A DNA stretch of 64,000 nucleotides from Delphinapterus leucas (lineage: Eukaryota; Chordata; Mammalia; Artiodactyla; Monodontidae). The stretch is from positions 63,603,641 through 63,667,640 of the forward strand of contig NW_022098057.1 of assembly GCF_002288925.2 (NCBI RefSeq), given 5' to 3'. A program made the position numbers and the translations under genes. Under the pieces are notes generated by a model. It saw only the letters and a list, made by a program, of their open reading frames with translations, was not told the origin of the DNA and did no database searches. Below are positions 42,289 to 53,218 of the stretch, in pieces (position 1 is the first letter of the stretch; every line of letters begins with the position of its first letter).

Positions 42289-44204
42289 TAAAACGACCCA
42301 CAAATTTCTGTGTAATCAGGAATGATACAGTTTGCAATAGTTTTTTTAAAAACTCATGGCAAAATTTAAAATATAATTTCAATTACAGTATTCATTTAGC
42401 CTTATTCAGTTAGAACAATCAAAAAAAACTTTATGCTCTAAATAAATGAGACACACAGGAAAATATAATAGACACTTTTCACAACTATCTTACATGTATG
42501 TTTCAAAACTAGTACATTTCAAAGCATTTTGCTACATAAACATGAAATCATGTACAACTGCTGTGCACCAAAATTTAGCTTAATTAGGTCTTTCAAGTAA
42601 CATGCAATTCCAACTCACAAGTCTTCAAGTACTGCTAGTAAGTGTTCCCTTGTATGCAGAGCACTACATATTGATCCTGAATAGAAATCATCATAATTAA
42701 GATTATCTCTTTCCCTTCTACATGTTGAAGTGCTTTCTCTTTAAACTGTTTCCCCCTTATGTTAAGAACCAAAAACGGATATATGTGGGGTTTGGAAATC
42801 TTTTCCTTACTAACCTATTTCAATGTATGGAATATTTAATACAGTAGGACGGCAATAGGTAAAATCCTCCAAAGGGAAAAACCAAAGGTACAAAATAAAT
42901 AGTAAATACACCCCAAAGAGAGAAAAAGTCAGCTAGAGACAGGAATATTATTTTGTGAAATTGATAATTCTCTATTGGGAATTTAGTAGTACTCTACTTC
43001 ACCATGGTGAAGAATCTGAATATTTTACTCCCGCTAATGATGAATATAATGTCTTCTCCTTCAAAACGGGATATTGATATGCATGTGAATCTATTTGGTA
43101 GGTCACCACGTATCATAAGAGAAAATGAAGAAACCAGAAATCAATGCTTTTCTTTCTGCTGAGTAGTTTTTCGACCTTCTCTTTAGGGAACACTTCGTGA
43201 TTTCTTAGTAACCCAAAGAGGACCATCCACCCATACGTAACAATGCAAAAGCTGCCCTTTATTTTTAACCACAAAACCATTCTGGAAAAATATTTCTCTC
43301 AAAGCACCTATCACAATGTTATCTCATAAAAGTTTTTTTTTTTAAAGGCCATATATCTTTGTGTTTTTTTAAGAGCTCTTTTTGTAAAGTCCTATGTCAT
43401 CAGCTATTTATTTTATAATGTCACAAAAAGGCATTAGTGAGGCTAGGCAGTTACTGAACTGAATCACCAAAAATGTTATTTGACTATTTAGGGCAGTCTG
43501 GCCTATGTTTTTTGTTAGTAACTCATAATCTACTGATGAAATAGGCCAACTTTCCTACCTCTTTATATTTATAAAGAGCTTACTAAAAACTTTACTAATA
43601 CATCTCATTATTTTTCTTAACTCTCTGGGCCAAGGTATGTTTAATCTTTGACCCAGAGATTTGATGTGGCTGGAAAAGTGGAACAAAAAACAAAACAATT
43701 TCAAATAAGTGGGAGGCAGAGCTATCTCTTAGAGATGCCAAAAAGTTTACATTTTTACCATGAGTGCCTGGGAACTAAAATAATCAGTTTACCCAGCACA
43801 TTCCCTTCAAGAAAATCGCATTTCAATTTACAAAAACAGTAAACTTCGATTATGAATTGCTGACCTTGGTCTTTAAAAATATTATTTAGGAGGTTTCCCT
43901 TTGTTTCAGTAGTACAGGGACATTCTTTAAACAACAAAGAAAAAAAATTTTTTTAGGGGAAAAAATAAAACGTCATTAATCTAAGCCCTAATGCAGAAGT
44001 CCTAGGAATTTGGGTAGACCTTCCAACGTATGAATAAGAAAATAGCTGGCTAAAATAAATAGTGGAGACAAAAATACCTCAGAAGCATATTTTCTCTACA
44101 ATAAGTAGATTTTGTATTATTCTTAGATTAGGTCTGACAAAATTTCCACTCAACACTAAGTCATAGTTTATGGCACAGAAATGTGTTCAGCAGCCTGCAG
44201 ATAT

Positions 44205-44310
44205 TACCTGTTTTAGTTTCACATGGGTTGACTTGCTGTGTGATTTGAATCAAGCCATTTGCTATTCTTGCCAATCTGCAGCTTCCTCACCTGTAAGATG
44301 GGAACATTGT
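44205..44310 (+). mobile_element. MIR relic
   Basis: 'gcttcctcacctgtaagatg' preceded by 'cttgctgtgtgatttg'. Confidence 0.75.
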
Positions 44311-44837
44311 TCTCTGTCCAACCGTCAGTGTTGGGGAGAAAAAAGCAGCACATAGGAAAGCAGTTTGATAGCCTAAAACATTATAAAGTACAAGGATTAT
44401 AATTCTTCTTACTTCCATATTTGCTTTCAAAAGGGTTCCTCATTTTGAGCTGCTATTTTTCAGAAGAAACTGGTATGGAGTGGGGGGTAGAAACATTACA
44501 ACTTGCTTTTGAGCTGGTACGTGAACCTGCGGGCTGCTTAAAGCAACAAAATTCTCCCTCTTTTCTGTCCCTTAACTTCCCCCTAGTGCACTCAAAAGAG
44601 CTTCTGATGACTGATTTCTATAAGAACTGTTCGGATTCCTTTCTGTCCACTTTTTAAACTGTCTCGCCCAGATCAAAAAACAGTTCCTATTATTGCCAAC
44701 AACCAAATTCCAAAGGGGTAAATTTACATTAGAAAATAGAAACCATCCACAAAATTGAGCTGGGAGATAAGGAGGAAAACACGCAAAAAAAAAAAAACAC
44801 CCCCAAAAACAAAAAAAACAACTTTCTATTCTATACA

Positions 44838-45033
44838 TCAGGGGTCCCCAACCCCAGGGCCGCACAGCAGGAGGTGAGTAGCGGGCAAGCGATCAAAGCT
44901 TCATCTGCGGCTCCCCCATCACACCCGTCGCTCGCATTACCGCCTGAGCCATCCCCTCCCACCCCACCCCCCGTGGAAAAATTATCTTCCATGAAGCCGG
45001 CCTCTGGTGACAAAAAGGTTGGGGACCACTGCT
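44838..45033. mobile_element. hAT-type non-autonomous DNA transposon relic
   Basis: Terminal inverted repeats caggggtccccaacc and ggttggggaccactg; flanking ctatacat and ctataggt look like a decayed 8-bp target duplication. CpG-rich interior, no transposase. Confidence 0.85.
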
Positions 45034-48000
45034 ATAGGTCACACCCGATGATTCAAAGTCACCAGTCAGACAACTGATAATTAGTATGATGCGTTACACA
45101 GAAATAGCAGAGCCAAGCAGAGTGCTAGAATATATAACTTCTTACACAACTTTTTGTAAAACACTCAAACACTAATAAAGTTGAGGGTCAAACATTGCTG
45201 GGATAGGTAAGGGGAACACTTGATGCTAACCTGGGGTTCCTAAAAACTGAATTTGCCTCTAACTGAAAGGGCTGAATAAAAGCTTTTAATTCTTTTTGGT
45301 ATTATTCCAAAAAGGATTGGTGAAACAATTTTAAAAGACAGGAAAAGACAACCTGAGCTAGATCACTGCTATCCTTAAAATGAACCCTGTGTGTTTGTGT
45401 AGGGGACATGGGGGATGGAGACAGAACAGAGAGGGTGGAAGCAATAGAGTTTTAATTTAAAGAAAATTAAAGAGGATTAAAAACTGTAAAAAGAATGAAA
45501 GTACACTTAGTGACATTGTAGCTTCAGTAAAATGAGTAAAGAAAAATAATAACAAGCAGAGTTTCTAGTCAAAGATGATAAGTTTATGCCTAGCCAAATG
45601 GAGAAGAAACCAATTTACTTTGCAATATAGTTTCTCCAAAAATGAAAATGTTTCTGACAGTTGCGAGATTTTTTTCCTGATAAATGAGACAAGAGAGAAT
45701 GCCTTTCATAACAGCTGCTAGGAAATTTTTTTCTTTTTTCTTTTTAGGAAAACTAGGTTTATACTGTTAACCCAGGGTTTCCAAAGTTGCACCCACACAT
45801 AAATGGGTTAAATCGACTAATGTATAACATTTCTACCTTAGACTAAGTTTTGCTTTAATTTAAGGGACATCTATGGCTGAACGAACTAGAAGAAAATTTA
45901 TGACCCAGGCAGGGTCACGGACATCACAGTAAGGATGGGAAAGGAGCACAACCAACAAAGAAAAGATTAGTGTTAGACTTTTAAAGCTAGAAATATTAAA
46001 CATTGCATACTAGCCAAAGAGAAACACATTTTGGTGCCCTTACAGAAGAAGGGAAAATGAGGAGTGGCAAAATTAGAAATACATTTGGATTACTTGAAGG
46101 AACAAAACACATGCCCTTTGAAGCAAACAATGGTATTCGATTGGGTGCCCAGAAGAAACTGGCATTGAAACAAAGTCATTCAGGTCCTGGAACGCAGAGA
46201 ATTAAAGTTTGTAGAGTTCATTGTGGACAAAAAAAGTGATGTCCTGCATAAAAGCGAGCTCCACCATCTCCAAAATTAACAGAGGAACTTACACTCTTAT
46301 TTTATACACTAGAGAAAAGCAAAGATTCCTACGTTCTCAAAACATTTTAAGGAAATACACAAATTCCACTTCTGATAAAGGACATACTGATTCTTTCCAA
46401 ACTGTATTCCAGAGCCGTGGATGGCATCTTTTTTTAAGTTGAGAATTGTGTTTTATTCAGAGGACTTCCTGAGGAATTCAAGCCCAGGAGGCAATCTCTC
46501 AGATAGTTCTGAGGGACTGCTCCTGGCATCATTTTCTAAACCTGTTAGAAGAAAGCTCAACATGGAGCACAATTTGGTTTAGATAAATCCAGACTTCTTC
46601 AGAAATCAGAGCACTGATTCTATCACTTGGATAAGTGTGCCACAACCACTGACATTGAAGTTATACAAGTTCCATACATTTATGGGCAAGTTTAGAAGCT
46701 GTGCACAACAAAACTATTCTAATACTCATAGACAGTCCCATCAAAATAAACTATGCTGGGACTTAGTTGTGAGGCCAACTAGGCAAGAGTGTGAATAGAC
46801 TGTACAACTATAGCTAGGGAGTATGTACAATAGAAATATACTTTCCCCAATTATTCCAACCATTCAGTCTTTTCTAACTCCTTATATATGCCAAACACTT
46901 GTTCGAGGGGAAATAAAAACCTGTACTCTATCAGTACTTGATATTTGTTTATTGAAATAGCAAATAGGACTATTGCCACATTTTGTGAGATGAATTAACA
47001 GGACAGCTTCATAGGTAAAAGTCATCTAGATTTCCCACACAAGGCCCACAGAACTCTGCAGGCAGGGAAATCTTGATCCAATTTCACTTAATTTCTTTCC
47101 CTGAACCACTCAGAAAAAAACTCAAAGCCATTTTATTTTTGACTTGTACCAAAAATAAGGTTACTTCGCAGCGATAAAATCCCCTGTGGGTGAGCAGATC
47201 AAGTCTGTTTTCCTACAGTCCTCTTAACCACAAAGTGGCCTTCACTTGACTGTTTAAATTTTAATTACAAACATAATTGCACATTGACACTCACATCTGC
47301 TATCTGAGCTCCAGTGATTGAATTGTATGTCTTCTAAGGTGTCTTCCAGGGCTGTGAGAGGCCTCTATATTACCTTACTTCACAATTCTCATCAAAAATT
47401 TCTACAAAAGATCAAAATTCCCAGTTGTACTAAATCTAGACAAAAAAGATTTCCATGCATCAAGAAGTTGTGAAATAGATGGTAGCTATATATTAAAGGT
47501 CACATACAGCTACTGATTTACTTGGCACATTCAAAGGAAATGCTGTGCCCATATTCAGTGGAAGTTGTCATGCAATGTCAAAAGTTTGTTCCAGATAAAA
47601 GATATAATTTGTTTTAAGAAGACTAATTTAAATAGATTGGGGTGATTTTCATACATGCTATTGTGAAATAAATGATAATCAGTAGGAGTCCACTGAAGTA
47701 GTAACATTAGAAAGTAGGTTACTTCATATGAATTAAGTCAGTATCTCATTTACACAGGGGTATGCATTCAATTAACTATGCAGTAGGGTTATGTCTAATT
47801 GCTTATGAATCTCATCTAGTTGAAATTCTATATTTAACAAATGAAATTGTTTCATCCACATGCAGATTGCATAATAAAGATGTGGAAGGTTATTTAAGAT
47901 GCAAACATTTTGCTAACATGTTGCAAAAATTTACCTATAGTTAAACATTTTCAGCTAGCCTCACTTTCCAATAATATATTTCAATCAGGTTTATGACATG

Positions 48001-49305
48001 ATGTATTGGTACTTTGTGGATGAATTGGAAAGATGTAGGTGAGGCTGACAAGCACAAGAAAAGCTTTTCATCGATGGCCTGAGATCCATTAGAAGCAGGA
48101 TTTTGAAGGGCAGCATGACACTTTGTAGGATTCTACAACAGGTAGGAATTATTCTCTCATTATAGTTGGTAACTCTGTAACTACTATGAACAGACTGGGC
48201 TAACGTGGGAGTCAAGTATCAATGAATTCAATTATACCATGAACAAAGGCAGAAGTTTAAAAACCCAACGAGTGCTATAAAAGGGGTAAAACAAAAGGTG
48301 ATAGTACAGTAAAACATAAGTGTAGAAATAATGTTAGATGACCAGTTTTCTGAGTGAAAATGTCATTTCAAACAAATTTATTTCCTTGCTTCATGAGAAA
48401 GAGCATTCTAAAAACAGTATAGCCAGCATACAATCACAATGCTGCAGGACACTGAATAAGCATGAGCTTTGAAAAAAAAAAAGTCACAGGGCAAACAACG
48501 GGATGGTACACTGTGAAATTTAGGAAATAGAGTTCAACAAGGAAGGAATCATATGTGGGTCCCACCAAGGGGTTATCAGTTGAGGCAGGCCATTCATGGT
48601 GTTACTTACAATAACAGAATGGAAATATTTTAGTTGATATAGGGTATTTTCATGTACTTGTTTTGGTACATTGCAACTAACTTCACAAATCCAAATATTC
48701 CCCTAAGTCAACATTGGTGCTTCAAGTTTAGATTGTTAAGGAATTTATTTAAAGTTGGTGACAAACTGATTTGAACTGCTGCAGATGTATCACAATGGAT
48801 TGTTTTGAAGGAAATTTGCTATTTTTGAAAAATGTGTTAGATTATCTTTTAGGATTTTAATTCTTCAAGTTTACTATGTCACGGGTGGTGACAAAGAAAA
48901 ACAAAAGCTAATACTTAAATTTGGGGGACAGTCAATAAAAATTGAATGGAAGAACAGATAGATGGGTGGATGGATAAAGGATCTTATAACTTTATCCATT
49001 AAATCTGGTGAGGAAATAATTTCTAGTGGGAGCTAAGGCCTAAATTCTAAAGCAAAATATCACAAGGGTGTATTCCTGATAGTCTAATACTAGTAATATC
49101 TTATTGAAGCAGCTGAAACAATAAACAATCACTTATTTATATACTTATATGTATAAGTAACCTTAGGCTCACAAAAATATACATGTTTTAAAACAAATCT
49201 AAGGCACACAAAATACTAAAACAAGTCAATGAATTACTCTATTTTACATATTCAAGAAGCAGAAATCTACTCAACAAGATGATAGTCTATCAATGGACAT
49301 TCTGT

Positions 49306-49313
49306 TATTTACA
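49306..49313 (-). promoter_or_regulatory. TET1: Pumilio-type element UGUAAAUA
   Basis: Exact match to the PUM consensus UGUANAUA on the transcript strand. Confidence 0.4.
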
Positions 49314-49495
49314 ATCCCTTCATATTCCTTTAGTCAAAATTAGTCAAAAGCTTGAAACTGATACTTTGCACCATATATTATTTTAATATAAGTTACAATG
49401 AGTTTTCCTTTAGAGAGCTTGTTGGAACTTTTGCTTTTGCACCAGAATTGTGAGTGTTAGCGGTTGTGGGCTTCCTATGGCATTTCCAAGGGAGA

Positions 49496-49502
49496 AGCAC
49501 CA
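49496..49502 (-). promoter_or_regulatory. TET1: miR-29 seed match (UGGUGCU)
   Basis: Transcript-strand TGGTGCT, a 7mer-m8 match to the miR-29 family seed, in the TET1 3'UTR. Confidence 0.5.
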
Positions 49503-50439
49503 GTAGGTTTTCCATACTCCCAAGGAATCTGACACTTTGAATGTTCTAGCACCTCTGCATTTTAACAGAATCAAGTATTTCATTGAAATTTCTTCTTGTT
49601 CTTTGTTTGGGCAATTACTTTTGTTTTGCTATAAAATGAGTTAATAAAGTAATGGGAAAAAATAATGGGGGGGGGAAACTAAAGTAAATGGAATGCCTAT
49701 TTTCCCATTACCTAGAAGAACATGAGTTAACATTTCCCCAGAACAATATACTTAGATGAACTACTTTGGATTCGCTCTTAATGGACAAACCATGCTTATA
49801 ATAGCATTCCTACTGTTTGTTTACAGTGTGGGGGTGTGTGTGATGATGATGACAGGGAATTTATTTTCAAAATATTTCTACAGGACATTTATTCTTATTC
49901 TGGACCAGAATGACTTTCAGAATGAATAAGGCAATTTGGGGTGGATAAGGTTCTTGCTACTTAATTTTTGTATTTTATCACCTTGAAACTTTAGAAGCAT
50001 TTGACTCTTCAGAATCCTGTTATGTCTCATCTCCTTTTGAAAACACCTTTCATGAATTATATTGAGAAAGCTGGGGTGAAAGTAAATTAGGGCCATTGTT
50101 GTTCAATAAATCAGAAGAGACCATTCTTATTTAGTTCCAAAGAAAAGTTAATCAATATTGGTAATATGCTTCCTAATTCCAATTTTAGAGAGAATTAACC
50201 ATTTTTGCATGACCTAACTATTTTATATAAGTAGCTCATCTTTGAATGAGAAAGGACTCATTTAAATACAAACCATATACATGATTAAAATACATACTGC
50301 AGGTAACAAGATGGAACTCTACACAGCAAGAATAAATGATTTCTCTTGTATGCAAATATGCACAAACAACAGACAATAGGATTCTTATACTATACTATTT
50401 CAAGTTACTTTTAAAAATAGAAAGTGCTTTTAAAATATA

Positions 50440-50447
50440 TATTTACA
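50440..50447 (-). promoter_or_regulatory. TET1: Pumilio-type element UGUAAAUA
   Basis: Second exact UGUANAUA match in the TET1 3'UTR. Confidence 0.4.
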
Positions 50448-50637
50448 ATTTATGAACAGCCTCCAACCATCACCAACAATAATGAATTATTTTATACAGG
50501 AGAGAGATTTTAAGAGAGAAAACATTTCATTGGTTTATTTCAAAGGAATATGCCGAGTTTCTAGCAATGATTGGAAGATGTTAGAACAATGGCACCATGA
50601 AATAATAATTCAGCTTATTTTTGTGTCGATGTGGTTA

Positions 50638-50644
50638 AGCACCA
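50638..50644 (-). promoter_or_regulatory. TET1: miR-29 seed match (UGGUGCU)
   Basis: Second TGGTGCT in the TET1 3'UTR, about 385 nt past the stop codon. Confidence 0.5.
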
Positions 50645-50744
50645 GAAGCTGTGTAGAGTTAACACTGTGTCTTAATTTTACATCATAGCACATGAACCTG
50701 TTAAAATCCTCTAAAAATGACTCGTTTCATAGTAAACAATTTAA

Positions 50745-50751
50745 AGCACCA
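50745..50751 (-). promoter_or_regulatory. TET1: miR-29 seed match (UGGUGCU)
   Basis: Third TGGTGCT, about 280 nt past the stop codon and about 100 nt from the second copy. Confidence 0.5.
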
Positions 50752-51028
50752 AACTGAGTGATTCTACCAAGGTTAACACCTAACCAAAACATCTCTTTAT
50801 GTATTTAAAACTATAAAACTTTTATTTTTGCTTAAAATGTGCACCTTCTACCAATTGTCAAAATATAGTCACAGTTAAGAAATACCCACCCCCCATTTTT
50901 TTTTTTTTTACCTCAGCCTTCAAATGGGTGAGATGAAGATATAGTAAACGACAACATGACTTTCTTTTAAGAGCACCTTGAAAAAATACACTGCACTCGC
51001 AAAGGCATTAAGAAGGGGAGAAAAGCCT

Positions 51029-52041
51029 TCAGACCCAATGGTTATAGGGCCCCGCAACATGTGTGAGAGCATAAGGGGACACGGTGACAACATTGTCATG
51101 GGTTAATGTTAACGCTTTGTGGGAAGGAATCTGGTTAAATTCATTAACTTCAGGGGACAGTTCAGGACCCTCGTTAGCTGCCTGGTCTTTCTGCTCGGAG
51201 GCTTTAGTTTTCTTATTCTTTGCTTCTTTCGCCTCGAACTTAATCTTGTTTAGTTCGAAGCCGTGTTGGGGCTTATTCAGGTTTTTGTGCTGGTAGAAGA
51301 CAAGAGAGAGGCGTGTAGGGTGATTCCGGTTGGGGTGCTCGACAGGAGTCGTGGCGTGAAGCTCTCGCCTGGCGCACTCGATCAGAACAGAGCCGTGGGC
51401 GGGCGCTATGGCCACCCCACCAACATTGGCATCCAGGAAGATGTGCTCACTGTCTGACCAATACTCAACAATGTGGGGCAGTTTCTCCTCAGCAGGTGAC
51501 AGGGGGTCGTCTGATAGGGGGTCATCTGACAGAGGCTCATCTGCTTCAGAATGCTGCTCGTCTTCTTCCGCCAGAGAAGAAGCAAGTTCATGAGGAGAAG
51601 GGATGAACGGGGGCTGCTGGTTTGGCTGATCAGAAGTTAGCTGCTCAGATGGACCAGTGGGAGGCTCAGAATAAGCCGGGGAATCTGTCATGGGAGTAGA
51701 CAAGGTGGAAAGAGGAACCATTTCACCAGGCTGTGCAATTTCAGCACACTCCCCAGCAGCTACGTTAGCACCACTGTGTCTTGCAGAAGGCATTGTGCAG
51801 TGGGGATTGCTACCTCTTTCTGAAAACCCGTACGAAACTGATGCATCGTTCTTAAAAGGAACTGTTGGGACCGGAGCAGTCTTAGGGGACCAGGAGAAGC
51901 CTGGAGCTAAGTGTGCCTCTTTCACTGGGTGAGGAATGGATGGGGTCGGTGAGTAGGTTTTAGTGTTGTCCGAACCTTTGAAGATAAGGTGGGGTTCAGT
52001 TTCACTTTTTATTTCAGGTTGCACAGTCTCTGTTTTATTCC
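51029..52041 (-). CDS. TET1: TET1 last coding exon with stop codon
   Basis: Acceptor gtttag|GGAATA; 1013 bp of coding sequence, TGA at 51031-51029. Encodes the Ser/Pro-rich end of the insert, an acidic SDD repeat, then the conserved barrel half ([59 protein letters not shown]) and the C-terminus ending GPYNHWV. The third iron ligand is the His of PAHGS. Confidence 0.97.
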
Positions 52042-53182
52042 CTAAACAGAGAAAAGGACACCAAATGTGAAGATAAATACAAACTACTTTTGGTAGCTGT
52101 TGTCTTTAAACAGTATTTTTAAAGAGATGTACAGAGAATAATAGAACAGAACACTGATGGTGGCAATTTGGCCAGTTTTGTTCTATTTACTTTAAGCCTG
52201 ACATATGCACACGTTAAAAATTGTAGGTAGTTTACATACGCTTTTTCACCCAATATTTTTTTCTTAAAAAATTATTTACTTTGGAGATAATCATAAATAA
52301 GTTCACAAATTTAGCCAGAAGGATATCCATTGTCTAAAATGGTAAGATATTGGAAATGAACCAATTGGCTATGAAGTAAATATTAAAACCATACATCAGA
52401 ATACAGTGCAAGTGATAATATGGTGACCAAGAGCAATATTTCACTACCCAAAGAGCTATTTAGATACATTTTAGGTATTGCATGATCTCATTTTCGAAAA
52501 TGTTAAGAAAGTAACAGTTTATAAAGATTTCTGAGTAATGAAAGCATCATAACCGGCAAAGTTAATTATTAGGCAAAGAAAAGTCACATAAATAAGCTAT
52601 TCCTACCCCTCAGAACAAGTGCATTTAAGCTCTGTTTCTTTCTCACCAAGTAGGTAGATCATTATTATGACATTGGACAAAAGGTGGGCCATCTGCTCTG
52701 ACATATCCACACAAACCTAACATCAAATGAAAACATTTTTCTTGAGGACATTCTCCCTGTTTTGATGTTCTAATAAAACATTTGCAAGGCAAAAGTAGTA
52801 GATTTTAAGGACCAAGAAATAGCAAAGTTGTCTTGTTTTAAAATAATTAATATAATAGTAAACATTTTTCTAATTCAGAAGATCTGCAATTTTCCCTCAG
52901 ATGATATAACCTGGAGACACAATAATTCTCATGTCTAAAGAGAACTTATATACAGGACCCAAGGAGTGGTATATCAAGAAATCTGTGCTACTATCTGTGG
53001 CTGCATCTACTATTTTAGAGGTTAAGTTGTCAACAAAGTACAACTCACAGGAAGGAAAGATTTAAAATATGATGTGTCTTTTATTTAATTGGAAAAACCT
53101 GTAAAAAAGCTTTCATGGGTAATATTACAAAAGGACAAGAAGTTTTAGGCCAAATATTGTGCATTTGGCTACTAATAGGGTA

Positions 53183-53218
<36 letters not shown>

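Larger units (their letters stand above)
42289..48354. other. SINE-free block below the proximal TET1 3'UTR
   Basis: AT-rich, with only a MIR relic (44,205) and a hAT relic (44,838). Short open frames (for example 46003-46239) match no protein I know. Either intergenic DNA or an extended TET1 3'UTR. Confidence 0.55.
48355..51028 (-). other. TET1: TET1 3'UTR (proximal portion; end uncertain)
   Basis: Follows the stop codon directly, AT-rich and free of young repeats. AATAAA hexamers occur on the minus strand at several places; the one at 48377-48382 would give a roughly 2.7-kb UTR, close to what I recall for human. It contains three miR-29 7mer matches and two Pumilio-type UGUAAAUA sites. Whether transcription continues to about 42.27 kb is a separate question. 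Confidence 0.6.

Noticed and set aside
44874..45077. Pro/Ser-rich open frame
   Set aside because: Lies inside the hAT relic.
46003..46239. Open frame of 78 codons below TET1
   Set aside because: No recognisable domain, no splice or promoter context, length within chance expectation.
51084..51932. Plus-strand open frames opposite the last TET1 exon
   Set aside because: Mirror frames of a long coding exon; no splice support.
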